The translations under genes were made by a program, and so were the position numbers. Of a DNA stretch of 64,000 nt, positions 1-12,163 are shown piece by piece; positions within the stretch are counted from its first letter, which is position 1, and every line of letters starts with the position of its first letter. The notes beneath the pieces were generated by a model. That model saw nothing but the letters and a program-made list of their open reading frames with translations, was not told where the DNA came from and made no database searches. Where the stretch lies: positions 186,001 to 250,000 of the forward strand of contig NW_024067852.1 of the NCBI RefSeq assembly GCF_009389715.1, in the 5' to 3' direction. Source of the DNA: Phoenix dactylifera (Eukaryota; Streptophyta; Magnoliopsida; Arecales; Arecaceae).

Positions 1-1716
1 TTCAAGGATGTTTCATTGGATAATTGCACAAACCTAGAGCCCCAGCTAAAAAGATTAGCCCAAATGTATCATCTGAATTTCTTAGTGTTATATAAGTATT
101 TAAAATCTACCCAGTGTATAATTGATATAGAACTAAATACCTATCTATACTTGTCCACACGATGATTTTCACTATAATTAGAATTAGTTCCTTAAAAAGT
201 CAAAAATTTTGGCTCATTAGTTGCTAAAAATAGATTATTGATGGCTGAAAATCATCCAAACAGGAATTGTTGTGTTCTTTGCATTCTTCACCCGAATCAG
301 CTTTTCACATCTTTTATGAGTGCTTTTTTTTTTCTTTTTGGTGCAACGGCGGCTCACACTTATGAGTGCATTTTTCTGAAACTAATGATGCAACTCTTTA
401 CAGATCAATTATCTATTAGAAGTTGGCCAGATTTTTTTTATTTCCTTTTGGAAGGGTTGGAGAATGATGCTGTTGAAGGTGGTTCGAACTTCTGGAAGGG
501 CTAAAATTTTGGAGTCTAACTGCTTCTATTTTATTCTTTTTACTTTTTTTTCTTTTCTTTTTTTTTTGCTTCTTCTAAGTTTTTCCCCATCTTTCTTCTC
601 CAAAAAAAAAAAGTTATTTTACTCTGGCGACCAAGTTGACACCATTAGCTAGTGAGAAGAAACTTTTCATGAATGCCGTTCATCTCGCTTCACTTAATTA
701 TTGGTTTTGGAAGAGAAGCTTGTAGTTTCATTTTCTTTAGAGTAATACATATTGAGATGTCCCTCAATTTTTATCCTTAAATCTAAATAAAAAACTAGCA
801 ATAATCTAAACAAATATATAGCATATAATAAAATATATGGATCATATAGTTAGTAAATATCTATCATCAGTAAATGTGTATGCCTGTCTTGTATGTTATG
901 TAGTCCCAAGGACAAAATTTCTTAGGACCCTTGAAAATATATTGTTAAAAAGAGAGAAAAACTTTTTTTGAAAAATTTGGGCGATGGTAATTGACGAGGT
1001 GGCCTTTCAGGCTAAGCATATGTTCATAAAGATCAATGGAGCCGCGAACTGAGTGGTTTCTTATTTAGCCTGCCACTTCGGGATACTGTATGGGTTGAAG
1101 AGGTGGAGTTGCCTAGAACGCTATAGACTTATTATTTTCTCATTTTATTGGATATATCCGTCCTCGTAATGTCTAAAATACCCGTTTTAGTAAAAAAAAA
1201 TCTTAAAAATTTTATAATTAAATAGATTCTCTATGCAAAAATTTTAAATTTATGTGCATCAGAAATTCTAATATCTAACCCAAATCTATATGGAGTTTAA
1301 AAATCCGTGTCCAACTCGGACAGAACTCACTTTTTACTGTTACTTTTTGAGCCTGGGAATTGAGCCCAAACCTGCTTTCCGGGCCCGGTTCGGCCCATCG
1401 ACAGCCTTCATCACTTCTTCCTCTCTCTCTGTTTTTTAACAAAAAAAGTTGGGTAGGGTTTGGCGGGTGGACATTTGAACCCCAAAACCCTCGAAGGAAA
1501 ACGGCTCCGATTCCGCCCCCTCGTGTCTGGAGGATACCCATTTCTTCTCTTCTCTCTTTCGAGATGTTAGAATTCTAAACATATCTTTCCTTCTTCACGA
1601 AATTTATACCTATATTTCTCCTTTCTATTGACCCAAGCCATAGCAACTGAGAAAGTCGCAATCTTTTCTCCCCAGATGTTCCCGTACTGGAATCCCAAAC
1701 CTTTTCCCAGACGTCC
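1..1716. other. AT-rich region upstream of the PPR gene
   Basis: No convincing gene is visible. Short open frames at about 240-650 are low-complexity, with poly-T and poly-A runs. From about 1380 to 1700 the sequence becomes C/T-rich, as expected for promoter-proximal or 5' UTR sequence of the PPR gene that starts at 1717. No clear TATA box was found. Confidence 0.5.
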
Positions 1717-4077
1717 ATGCGGCGGCTCGCCAAGATCCCATTTTCTCTTCTCAAAAAACCAACCACCACTCCGATTTCCCACCGCTTCTCTTCCTCGGCA
1801 TCCGCCTCTCTTATTCAAGTAGTCCCGGAGGAGAAAGAGACCTCCAGCTCAAATTCAAGCCCCTCTTCGCAAGATTCTTGTGGATTCTCATCTGTTGAGG
1901 TTCTTCAAACCTTGAGCAGTCTCGAGAGGAAGCCCGACGCTGCTTTCGCCTTCTTTAACAACACCAAGAGCCTCGGTTTTCGGCACGACCTTTCCAGCTA
2001 CTCGGAGATGGTTCGCATCTTAGACAACTCGGGACACAAGAAAAAGTTGATATCTTTGTGCTCGGAGCTCATTTCGTCGAATACCAATATGGGTTTTGAA
2101 GTCTCAGCTCTCTTTGATGCCCTTTTGCAGAGATTCCATCGGCCGGAGATGTTACTTCTTCTGTTTGATGCATTGATCAAGGCGTACGCCATTTGTGGGA
2201 AGCCCAAGGAGGCTGCCCGCGCTTTCTTCCAGCTTCCTGGACTCGGTTTCGTACCGTCAGCAAAGTCTTGCAATTTTCTTATGAATTTCCTGGCTAAAGT
2301 TGGTGACTTGGAGATGGTGATGGCTGTTTTTGATCAGATGAAGAGGTTTGGAACGAGCCGGGATGCTTGCACATTTACCATTTTGATCAAAGCATTCTGC
2401 CGAGCTGGGCAAGTAGAAGAGGCGCTTGACGTTTTGAATGGAATGAAGGAGATGGGAATTAAGCCTGATGAGATCACTTACCTGACGGTTATAGAAGGGA
2501 TGTGCAACAATGGGAAATCGGATTTGGGTTATGTATTTCTTAAAGAGATTGTAAGAGAGGGCACCCCTTTGGAGCACATCGCTTATAATAAGGTGATTGG
2601 TGGCTTGTGTAGAGAGATGAGGCTTCAGGAGGCTGAAAAAGTTTTGGAGGACATGGCAAGACAGAATATGCTCCCTGATATGTTTAGTTACAAATTTCTT
2701 ATTAGAGGTTATTGTGCAAGCAAGAACCTCTTAAGAGTTTTAGATCTTTATGAGGAGATGATTGCGAAGGGTATCGGACCAGATCATGTCGTTGTGAGCC
2801 TTTTGCTCCAATGTTTTTGTAAAGCAGGCATGGCGTCTGAGGCTTTAGTCTACTTTAAGAGGTTTAAGGACCCAGGACTTTACCTTGACAAGATTTTATA
2901 TAATATTGTGATAGATGTTCACTGCAAGATGGGAAATATGAACGAGGCGGTTCAACTGCTTCAAGAGATGAAGTGCCAGGGCTTGGTTCCAGATAGAATC
3001 CATTTCACGAATTTGATAAATGGGTACTGCTGCAAGGGTGAAATGTATAATGCTCACAAAGTGTTTACTGATATGGTGAACAGCAATGTGGAGCCCGACC
3101 TTGTTACCTACAATATACTTGCTACTGGATTTTGTAGGAATGGGCTTACGAAGGAGGCATTTGATCTTCTAGAATATATGTTGGACAGAGGTGTTGAGCC
3201 TAATGCTACCACCTATAGTATGATTATTGTGAGCCTCTGTAGAGGTGGCAAGTTAAAGGAGGCAACTCTACTATTTAAATCCTTAGAGGGGAGGGGGATC
3301 GATCAATATTTAGTTCTTTGTAGTGCTATGGTTTGTGGGTACTTAGAATGTAGTTGTACAAGAGAAGCTTATGCACTTTTCATTAGAGTCTCTAAGCAAG
3401 GACATCTAGTGAATGAGATTGCATGCTCCAAACTTATTTCTGAGCTTTGTAGGGAGGGAGATGTAGAGAGAGCTTCCATGGTGTTTGAGTTGATGCTCAA
3501 GATGGATGTTACCCCAGATGTAATTTCCTATAGCAAACTTATTGCAGCTTATTCTCAGATTGGAGATATGAGACATGCTCGGGTTTGGTTTAAGGATCTG
3601 ATTGTACGAGGGCTTTCCCCTGATGTTGTTTTGTACACTACACTAATGAATGGGTACTGCAAGGTTAATCATTTACAAGAAGCCTGCAAATTGTTTGTTG
3701 ATATGATAGAACGAGGGATTAAACCTGATGTAGTTGCATACACAGTTATGTTGGATGGTCATTTGAAAGAAATCTTGAGCCAAAGTTGGTTAAACCGTGA
3801 CAAGGAAAAGGGAAGAGCTGAAATAAGAGCCAAATCTTCAACATTGTTAAATTGGATGACCACCATGGGGATCAAACCTGATGTCATTTTTTGCACCGTA
3901 TTGATTGATGGACAATGCAAGATGGATCATGTTCAGGATGCCCATAAATTATTTGAAGAGATGATGGTAGGTGGGGTGATGCCTGATGTAGTCACCTATA
4001 CTACTTTAGTAAGTGGTTACTGCAGACAGGGAGAAGTATGTAAGGCTGAAGACCTGTTAGAGGATATGCTAGATTGA
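1717..4077 (+). CDS. P-type pentatricopeptide repeat protein, probably mitochondrial
   Basis: Intronless 786-codon frame. The N-terminus (about residues 1-35) is rich in Arg, Ser and Ala with almost no acidic residues, as in a mitochondrial targeting peptide. From about residue 145 to the end the protein is nearly all 35-residue PPR units, roughly 17, recognisable by recurring signatures such as GIKPDEITYLTVIEG and VEPDLVTYNILATGFC. There is no E, DYW or SMR domain, so it is a P-class PPR. Such proteins bind organellar RNA and act in its stabilisation, processing or translation. The family resembles Arabidopsis At2g26790, recalled from memory. The TGA at 4075-4077 interrupts a frame that continues for 26 sense codons to a TAA at 4156-4158, and that tail (PPDAVSFFVLDR) looks like the usual PPR C-terminal end. 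The protein may thus be slightly truncated. The ATG at 1717 is the first that leaves a plausible transit peptide. The RNA target is unknown. Confidence 0.9.
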   Translation: MRRLAKIPFSLLKKPTTTPISHRFSSSASASLIQVVPEEKETSSSNSSPSSQDSCGFSSVEVLQTLSSLERKPDAAFAFFNNTKSLGFRHDLSSYSEMVRILDNSGHKKKLISLCSELISSNTNMGFEVSALFDALLQRFHRPEMLLLLFDALIKAYAICGKPKEAARAFFQLPGLGFVPSAKSCNFLMNFLAKVGDLEMVMAVFDQMKRFGTSRDACTFTILIKAFCRAGQVEEALDVLNGMKEMGIKPDEITYLTVIEGMCNNGKSDLGYVFLKEIVREGTPLEHIAYNKVIGGLCREMRLQEAEKVLEDMARQNMLPDMFSYKFLIRGYCASKNLLRVLDLYEEMIAKGIGPDHVVVSLLLQCFCKAGMASEALVYFKRFKDPGLYLDKILYNIVIDVHCKMGNMNEAVQLLQEMKCQGLVPDRIHFTNLINGYCCKGEMYNAHKVFTDMVNSNVEPDLVTYNILATGFCRNGLTKEAFDLLEYMLDRGVEPNATTYSMIIVSLCRGGKLKEATLLFKSLEGRGIDQYLVLCSAMVCGYLECSCTREAYALFIRVSKQGHLVNEIACSKLISELCREGDVERASMVFELMLKMDVTPDVISYSKLIAAYSQIGDMRHARVWFKDLIVRGLSPDVVLYTTLMNGYCKVNHLQEACKLFVDMIERGIKPDVVAYTVMLDGHLKEILSQSWLNRDKEKGRAEIRAKSSTLLNWMTTMGIKPDVIFCTVLIDGQCKMDHVQDAHKLFEEMMVGGVMPDVVTYTTLVSGYCRQGEVCKAEDLLEDMLD

Positions 4078-6699
4078 ACAATACCACCTGATGCTGTCTC
4101 ATTTTTTGTCCTGGATCGGTGGAGCTTGAGGTTCAGATGTTTACAGCTCCGACAATAATTCTTGTTTTGGAAAGTTGTGAGGAGACAAACATAACATCTT
4201 GTCTTAGGAGGCAATGCAATACTTTTATTTCTCAGACTGCATAAATGTAAGTTAAGAAGCAAAACTAAAAGTTCCTTTTGTGACAAGCTAATTGGTAACA
4301 CATCAAATGCTCACAAATAAAATCATATTCAGGGTGGGCATTTCTGAATGGATGGCACACTAACATGATGCAGGCCTTAAAGTGCAGTGGAAGATTCTAC
4401 CACAGGATTGCTAAAGCTCCAATGTAACAGGTGCAAAAAACTTTTGCATTGTTGTTATTTATGAGTTTGTCAGATAAGATCGGGGCCAGCTTCAAGCTGA
4501 ATTTTGGGGCCTAAGATCTGGGTTTTCTATGCTTTCTCTTATCCAGGAGTGGACTTATGACACTTCCAGCTTTTCCTTTCTATCTGTGACCATATGTTGT
4601 GGTTGATTAAACGTTCCATTTGCACATCAAACAAAGTCCAATTTGAATTACCCAAAGTAGTTTAGAGATCCTGTGTCTGTGATCTTAGCATTTTCTTTGT
4701 GAATCTAACTTATTCAAAATTGTGCATGTCCTAAAGATTTATTCTAACTGAATGACATTGAATCTGGTTATTAGTTTGCCCCTCTATGTACTTCTGAGTT
4801 GGGACAGGTTCCTTTTTGAAGTAAATAGAAAACATAAATCATGCCAATTGCTTTCAAAAGTGTTATTCTGCAAAACCTTTATATATTAGGCAGTGCAGAG
4901 AAATGCTACTTCAATATGGTCTTCTGTGACCAGGTGAGATTTAATGCATTAATTATTACTTTCTTTACTTGATTGATAAACTTTATCAAGATCCAATATT
5001 ATATACAAGACCTAAACCATGCATTTGCAACCTAAAACAATATAGTTCAACAACATCTCAAAAATTGCAATATCTGTACGGAATGTATTATCGTATTGTA
5101 GTATCTGTTATTCTGTATTCTAATTCTCGTGCAAGGATTTGAAACTGTGATGCATGTCTTATCTAGTTAACACTGACCTGTCTTTTGAGTGTTAAAAGAC
5201 CTGCAATATTGACTGAATTAGCATTCGCTTGAAAAATGTTTGCTGTTCCTAATGACATTCTACAACATTAATGAAACATTTATAAATGTGGGAAACCTTA
5301 CAAGAGTCAAGATCTGGTTTATCACCAGTTTCTAATTTTGACATCTATTGCTACTTTATTGCTACATTATTGCCTTTCTTCTTTAATTTGAAAGTTTATT
5401 GGAATCAAACCTTTGGTTAAATAATCATTAAGCTGAGCTTGTTGTGACTTTTGCAGGCTTAAGCTTCTCTGTTTCCGTCCATGGTTTATGTTGAGCTTCA
5501 GCTTTGACATTGAATTTAGTACAAGATGCCTTATGCCATATTCTAGGAACATCCACATGTTTGAACTGGTTAGTGTTTGCTTCTATAAATAATGAATAAA
5601 GATTCATCCAACTTTTAGAATGAAAATAGATATGCCTTTGCATGTTATTTTTTTGCATGCTCTTGTTCATTCAATTTCATCGTATGCCCATCCCATGTCC
5701 TGACATGGATAAATATTCCCATTGGAGGCATTGAATTTCTATATCACATCCTTGTACTCGCTACTTCTTACAACAGATTAGTTTTCCTTTTCCATGCTTG
5801 TGATGCTTGATTGTAGGTAGCTGTTTTTTATGGTTCTCTGATTTTACTACAAGAAATTGCATCTTCAAAGTGTTTAGTTGTAACCATATAGAAGAATTAA
5901 TGGTGAAAAAGAATTAATAAAGGCAACCATTGGATGGTAGGCTGTATAAGGAAGGCAGATTTACAAATCTGCACTAGTAAAGCCATCATTTTCAACTCCC
6001 TTATTCTTTCTTTCATTTTGCTTGAAGAAAAGGTGAATATCTGAGACCATCTTTCTTTTCTTTTGCTTCCACAATATTTTCCTGGGCATTGGGTTGTAAA
6101 TGAGATAGTTAGATCTGCTTAGTTTGTGCACTTAGCTGATCAAGAATGGCTTCTAATTTGTTCTTTTTTGGGCTTTGGCTAATCTCACCAGCATGCTATA
6201 GCACAAGAGACTCGATCAGTCCTCGGGTACCATATTTAGATCCACTTTTGAAACACAGGGTTGTTTATTATTGATTTGATTTGATTAGAGAAAGAGAGAG
6301 AATCTTGTATGTTTTTGTTGCATATCAACTCTGATTTTTCAGTATCATATTCTTATATTGATGGGAAGTAAGGAGAAGATGATTTACATTGATAGGAAAA
6401 TGATAATCTGAACATGGCTCTAAAGATGTTGTATCTTGGAAGAATTTTATTGATTTTAGTGGAAGCTCTTTGTTACTTGCTCCATGATTAATAGTCGCAG
6501 CTGTTTCCTTGTTGCAGATTGAGAGTGAAATCCAATGGTCAAAGGTAAGGGATCTAGCACCTTACTTGAAGATCTTCTTGAGGTAAGCTGAATTGTTAAA
6601 AAACCGAGGGACCAACTAGGTTTGAATTATTTGATGTTAGGGATGTTATTGAAGACAAATGAAATAATACTTAATTCATGTCTATTTTGCACATTGCAG
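4078..6699. other. Intergenic, no gene recognised
   Basis: The first 80 bases carry the out-of-reach PPR tail. The rest is AT-rich, with only short frames that match nothing I recognise. It may include the PPR 3' UTR. The stretch from 6490 to 6600 could belong to the leader of the F-box pseudogene. Confidence 0.4.
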
Positions 6700-7896
6700 G
6701 AAATTTCCTGTTGCGTAATATCCACAGTAGCATTGAAAGATGTTGGCAGTACTTGTATTTTTCCACAGATATGGAGATACGCTTGGGTACATATCCCCAA
6801 CCTGAACTTTGACAACACTAACATGTTTAATGATAACATTGATCACATATAAGGGCAAGATGCTCCACCGAGGGACTGAACAGAGAAATATTCTTTAAGT
6901 TCTAGATGCTTTATTAACAGAGAAGTTCGTTGGATATGTTGATCTTGTCTTGCAACAGCATCAAAGTAGTGAAGTACAATCGTTAAAGTTTCAATTCTTA
7001 CTTCAAAAAAAGCATGCCTGGTATCTTGATAGATGGGTTTTCTTTGCAATTGCATCACAGGCCAAAGAGCTTTTTATGATCATCTCTACAATATATACCT
7101 ATTGATGATCCATATAGATTTGTTGCCAGGTTTTTATCAACCAAAGAGGATCCTGTATACTGTATAGAGTGTTTATGTCTTGAATCTACATCTTGAAGCC
7201 TCAATAATCTTAAAATGGTTGAGTATACAGTATCCTGTATACTGTATACTTTGATGCTTTCGATAATCTTAAAATGCTCAATTTGAATAAGGTAGATGTA
7301 ACTGGTGAAGATATTCAAAACTTCTTGTCCAGTTGTTTGGTACCTAAATGGTTGAGTGTCAAGCACTCCCACCAACTGGAAGACCTAGAAGTTTCCCAGC
7401 CATCATGCAGAATGAAATATGTGAATGTTGAATGGTGTATATTGTTAAGGACAGTAGAGTGAAATGCTATAAATCTCATCAATTTTGAGTATGTAGGGTA
7501 TGTGTCATATTTTGTACTTAGAGGAGCTTTGCAATTAGTTAAGGCATATCCTGAATTGGACACAGATTTAGATGCTATGACCTATGTTCTGACCCAACTT
7601 TCTGGTGATCTGCCTTCTCTCTCAAAATTCTGTATTTAAGGATAACGGACAACTTTAAGTTTTGCCTGCACAATCTTCATAGAGTTTGTTTTTGAGAGAT
7701 TTGTAGAGATTCACTTTAGTCATTCTTTTTAATATTCTGTGTTTCAGGTTTTGATTTACCAACAAGCCCCAGTGAATTCATTCAATTAAAACACTTGGTG
7801 CTGATCTTTCTCAGTGGCTTGGATGAGGAAGAAAACTGTTTTGGATTGATTTCTCTTCTTAATGCTGCTCCTATACTGGAGAAATTTGAGTTGCAT
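6700..7896 (+). pseudogene. F-box/LRR (FBD-type) protein pseudogene
   Basis: Conceptual translation in shifting frames gives a recognisable F-box/FBD/LRR order. An F-box remnant lies at 6700-6850 (EISCCVISTVALKDVGST followed by WRYAWVHIPNLNFD). The block after the F-box is at about 6920-7080 (LQQHQSSEVQSLKFQF, then FAIASQAKELFM). LRR-like strands are at 7260-7600 (LNLNKVDVTGEDIQNFLSSC, then LVKAYPELDTDLDAM), and an FBD-like end is at 7750-7896 (FIQLKHLVLIFLSGLDEEEN). Stops at 6850 and 7459 and several frame changes break it. An acceptor-like AG precedes 6700, and a donor-like GT follows 7896. Intact members are substrate adaptors of SCF ubiquitin ligases; this copy could not make one. No intact parent copy is in the window. 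Confidence 0.75.
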
Positions 7897-10800
7897 GTAT
7901 GTCATTTTATCCTGACCATTCTATGTTAGCCATATAGAGAATCTGTTATAGATGATTTCTCTATGATAATTCACCACTTAACTATAAATCTGAATAGCCC
8001 ATTCCACAAGCACCTTGGAGAGTATCCTAATCTAAAAGCCAAGAAAACCACAAAGTTCATTTTCAGTTTAGGTTGTAATAGCATTATTCAATATGCCAAA
8101 ATTTAGAACCTTTCAACCAACCATAAGCTTCTACTTTGGGTTGTAGAGTGCTGAAACCAACGAACTAATTATTTTTGTGCATTAAAAATAGATCGAGCTT
8201 ATGTTACTATATTAGTTTTCTAGAAATCTCTGGAAAATAGTAGAACATTGAGCAACATAAAACTATATATAAGAAAAACCTGGGACAGAATTCTGCATCT
8301 GCTTGAATCAATTTTGTATGTCTTCTCATGGTTCATGTAGTTAAGCTTGAGCCATTCATTTAAATTTGAGCAAAATTTGAGTTGCCCAAGAACAACTCAT
8401 CTAATAGATTCAGCGAGAGTAGAAGATTCCTTGAGGTTTGGGGCCACAAATCTATCCCTTAGATTTGGTATACGCAGAATGAGAGATGAGAGCGATTCTT
8501 TCAAATTAGCTAACTTATAATTGCTCATTTTTCCAAAACATTTCAAATAACTATTTTAATGATGTTATCCAATATTGATTGCAGCTGCCTTTTCCCATCT
8601 TGTAGTTCTAATGGCATCTAAGAACTTTATTATCATCATCATCTTATTTTTATCATTTTCAACCTAAGTGATATTTATCAGAAAACATCAAGCTGTTAAT
8701 GGGAGTTGATTTTTATCTTAATGGAGCAGTAATTGTAAATGGTAGGCTCCTGTCATTTACAAGGTACTCTATTGTTTTGCACTGTTGAATATGGGGCATC
8801 GCCGAAGGAGTGCCTTTGAGGTATTAGCCAGTCTTGATGTTGGCTAATATAATTCACTGATATAGAAGGCATGGTAGCAGAGAGTTAATAGTAGAGGCAT
8901 CTATTGCATGTTATGGACTTGTTCTCTGGTAAGTGCTACTGTAAGTCAAAAGTCTTAAGTACTTTCATGTTGATCACCATTTTTTGCACTTTCATAAGGT
9001 TTTTTACTGGATTGACGCTGTATAGGCAAACAGTTTGCTATGCTTTTACTAGCTATCAAGTAATCTTTCAATAGCAACAATTCTTGCTAAATCATTGTTG
9101 TTTTAAGCATGCAGTGTTTGATGTACGGACATGCAGGAGAAACCTGCCTAGTGACACCGTGATCCATTAGACCTTTCCTCTAGATTTAGGCTGAGCCTTG
9201 TCAAGTTTTTCCAACATGTTTACCTCTGATTTGAGTCAACTTTTAGATGCTATTCTAGTCTTAGCCAATCACCATGTGGAGCTGGTGGCTGGTGTAACAC
9301 CAACCTCTTTGATGTAAGGGCAGTATTTTGTTCTCTCGAAGTGAACAGGTGGAATTTTTTCATGCCTTCTGTGATGCAATTCACAGAAGATATCTTTTCA
9401 TTTTCCCCTCTTTTCTTCTTCTTGTTGTTGTTTGTTGTGATGTAACCAAGACAGGTGCAGTTGGTGCAATCATGATTTCAATCTTGAGAGCTTGCCTGCA
9501 TCACTTGGCAGGCAATGAGGCCAAGGAGCTTCTTAAACAAGATTAAGGCTTGGTCATTGAGCTAAGCAGTTTATTGTACTAGGTTTCTGTAGGCCAATGT
9601 CATGACAAGAGCTTTTCATTTTTAATATTAGCTTGGGTTGGGTGCAGATCATTTGGCAGTCAGTCTGAATCCAATCCAGAAACATAGAAAGTCATCTAGT
9701 TCGATCCGATAATCAAATGAATAGAGTTGTTAAAAGTGATTCTCAGAGTCATCCAAATGCAAATAACTGAATCCAGTAACTGTCCTGCCAATGCTTGACA
9801 TGTGAGGGAAAAGCATCAATGACTATGACGAGAGATCGAGGAAGCATTAATGATTATAATCTTTTAGCTAATAATTTATTTTTTTTTGATTTTTTCAGAA
9901 AAGGGGAAGGGATTTATAAAACCTCACCTAAATGTAGGTGGGACTCAAACCTAGATCAGTACCTTACTGACTATTAGTTGGCAACTGCGATGCGATGCAG
10001 CTCTCATAAACAGATAGATGACCATAATGGCCCATATATACAAATCAAATTTAAATGCTGAACCGTGAACCCAGATTATCTTGTAAGAAATTAAATTGTT
10101 GATCTTGAGAGCCATGGCTGTGCCATGTCATACTTTTTTTCTGAAAAAAAGAAATTGGAATTCTGCAGCGCTATTTAAAGTATAAGCTAGTATTGCAGTC
10201 TCATAAATTTTATATTGCGCATGAAATGTTGAATTGGAGATATATGTTTGCTGGTAGGAATAGACCTATGTAGTATATGTATGTAGTCTCCAATTTGCAG
10301 CTTTCAAATTTTTTTTTTTTATAATTTCCTTTTTTTTTGGTAGGAACATGATAAAATAATGTTAATTGCATGGGGTATAAAGCGCTGAAAAGAGAAATTA
10401 TATATGCATGGCAATTAAGTTCAAGATGGGTGTATAAAAGAAAATTATATGATTGCTTACTTGATCTCCTTGTTTAGGTTGAGTTCTGATATATGTTGGT
10501 GAGATGGAATTAACTTGCACCAAGCTAGGCCAATAAGCATGGACTTGGCTGAGCAAGGTTCAAGTCTGGGACCCATGCAAGAGGAGAAACATTTATTGGA
10601 GGTCCCACGTACATGGATGGGTTAACTGCTCTGACATCCTGGTGGAGGATCCAGTGTTGCATCCCTCTCCTTTTCTAGCACTTTTGTCCCTATGAAAGGT
10701 ACTCTTTGTTCTTTTGCCTGTTTCTACCATTCACCTGTCCCTATAAGGGTAGCAAGTTTTAGATATTCCCACAACTGATAATTTTTGTTATCATCATCGT

Positions 10801-12163
10801 TTATGAGGAGATGGCATTGGATTCTGTAGAAAGCCGAGCAATAATTGAAAGGATATTTTAGGAACACTCTCCTGCCTTCAATAATTTGAAAGTGCCTATC
10901 GATCTCTCCGCATCTTTCCTCAACTTATCTTCTGATGCCCGTCACATACTAGTTCTTGATGCACATATCTTTTTTATGAAGATGGATTTGATCATCATGG
11001 TTTGTAGATGCCTTGCAGTATGAAGAGTTCGCCTTAGAGCTTGTCGACAGCCATTGCGAAGGTAGGCATGTAGACAAATAACTTGGATCTACAATTTTAA
11101 AATAATCCAAAAAATATAATCAATGTCTTTTATATTCATTTTTTATTCTTTCTAATTAATTGTTAACAAAGTAGTTGCGAATGAAAGTAACCTCTACTGT
11201 GCAAAAACCAAGTTTATAAGGGCTTAAATATAATCCATTTTATGTTAGCAAAAACTATAGAGTGTGATTCCTCAACCTCATGATTTCTGATTAACCAACT
11301 TCTCATATTTTCGGCAAACTATTTAATTAATTAAAAAAATAAAATTTTTATTTTATGTTTTGAAATGTATATTTTGTCAAAGGTCCTTGGTAATATGATG
11401 CATCATACGTTTCGCTATAACTTAATAATTAAAACTTCTTATTCCTATCTGTTCGAATCATGTTTTCATTACTTACTAAATGCTTTAAAATTAAAATGCA
11501 CTTTGTTATACACATCTTATCTTGTTTTCAAACAATTAATGATTTCTAACAAGCCACAATTACTATGCAGGTTTTGCATTGCATTGTTTCGGAAATGCAG
11601 TCGAGCAAATTAAGCTGCATAATCTTAAGGTTGTTCTAGCTCCTTACAGGCTTGTCTATCCTTCTACAGAAATTTCAATAATTTGAGGGAATACTCTTAA
11701 TGCTGAGGGTTGATATGGTCAGACTGGCAAATAAGACCAGCGAACAACCCATGAGAGTTTCCTAAGCATTCCCTTGTCTGCTTCCATTTCCAGCTCATCA
11801 ACCTCGCTGTTGTTGGCTAGTCCATCTCAACATCCCACATGGACATTGGTGCCTCGCCGGCCCCTCGCTCTCTTCTTCTCCTCTCTCATACCATCCATCT
11901 ATTCTTTCCTCCAAAAAAAATATCACATCCCACCAAACAAATCTTCCCACATCTACAAAAACCCCACTATTGTTTCCCTCTCCTTGCAAGCCTTCCTTGC
12001 CTCCCCTCTCTCCTTTCTTCAGCAACCTCTTCTATCCTCCTTTCCTCCATCTATCTTTTTCCAGTTCCATTTCCTCCACTCCATTGCACTCATCCTTATC
12101 TAATATTCATCACTCATCTGTTCCAATTCACTTGCACCACCTTGAAACCAAGCATAAAAAACC
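7897..12163. other. Intergenic; downstream part is the tubulin 5' region
   Basis: No gene is recognised from 7897 to about 11640, and short frames (for example 9328-9546 and 11365-11613) match nothing I know. From about 11780 to 12160 the strand becomes strongly C/T-rich (TCCTCC, CTCTC runs), typical of a plant tubulin 5' UTR and promoter-proximal region. No unambiguous TATA box was found. Confidence 0.45.
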
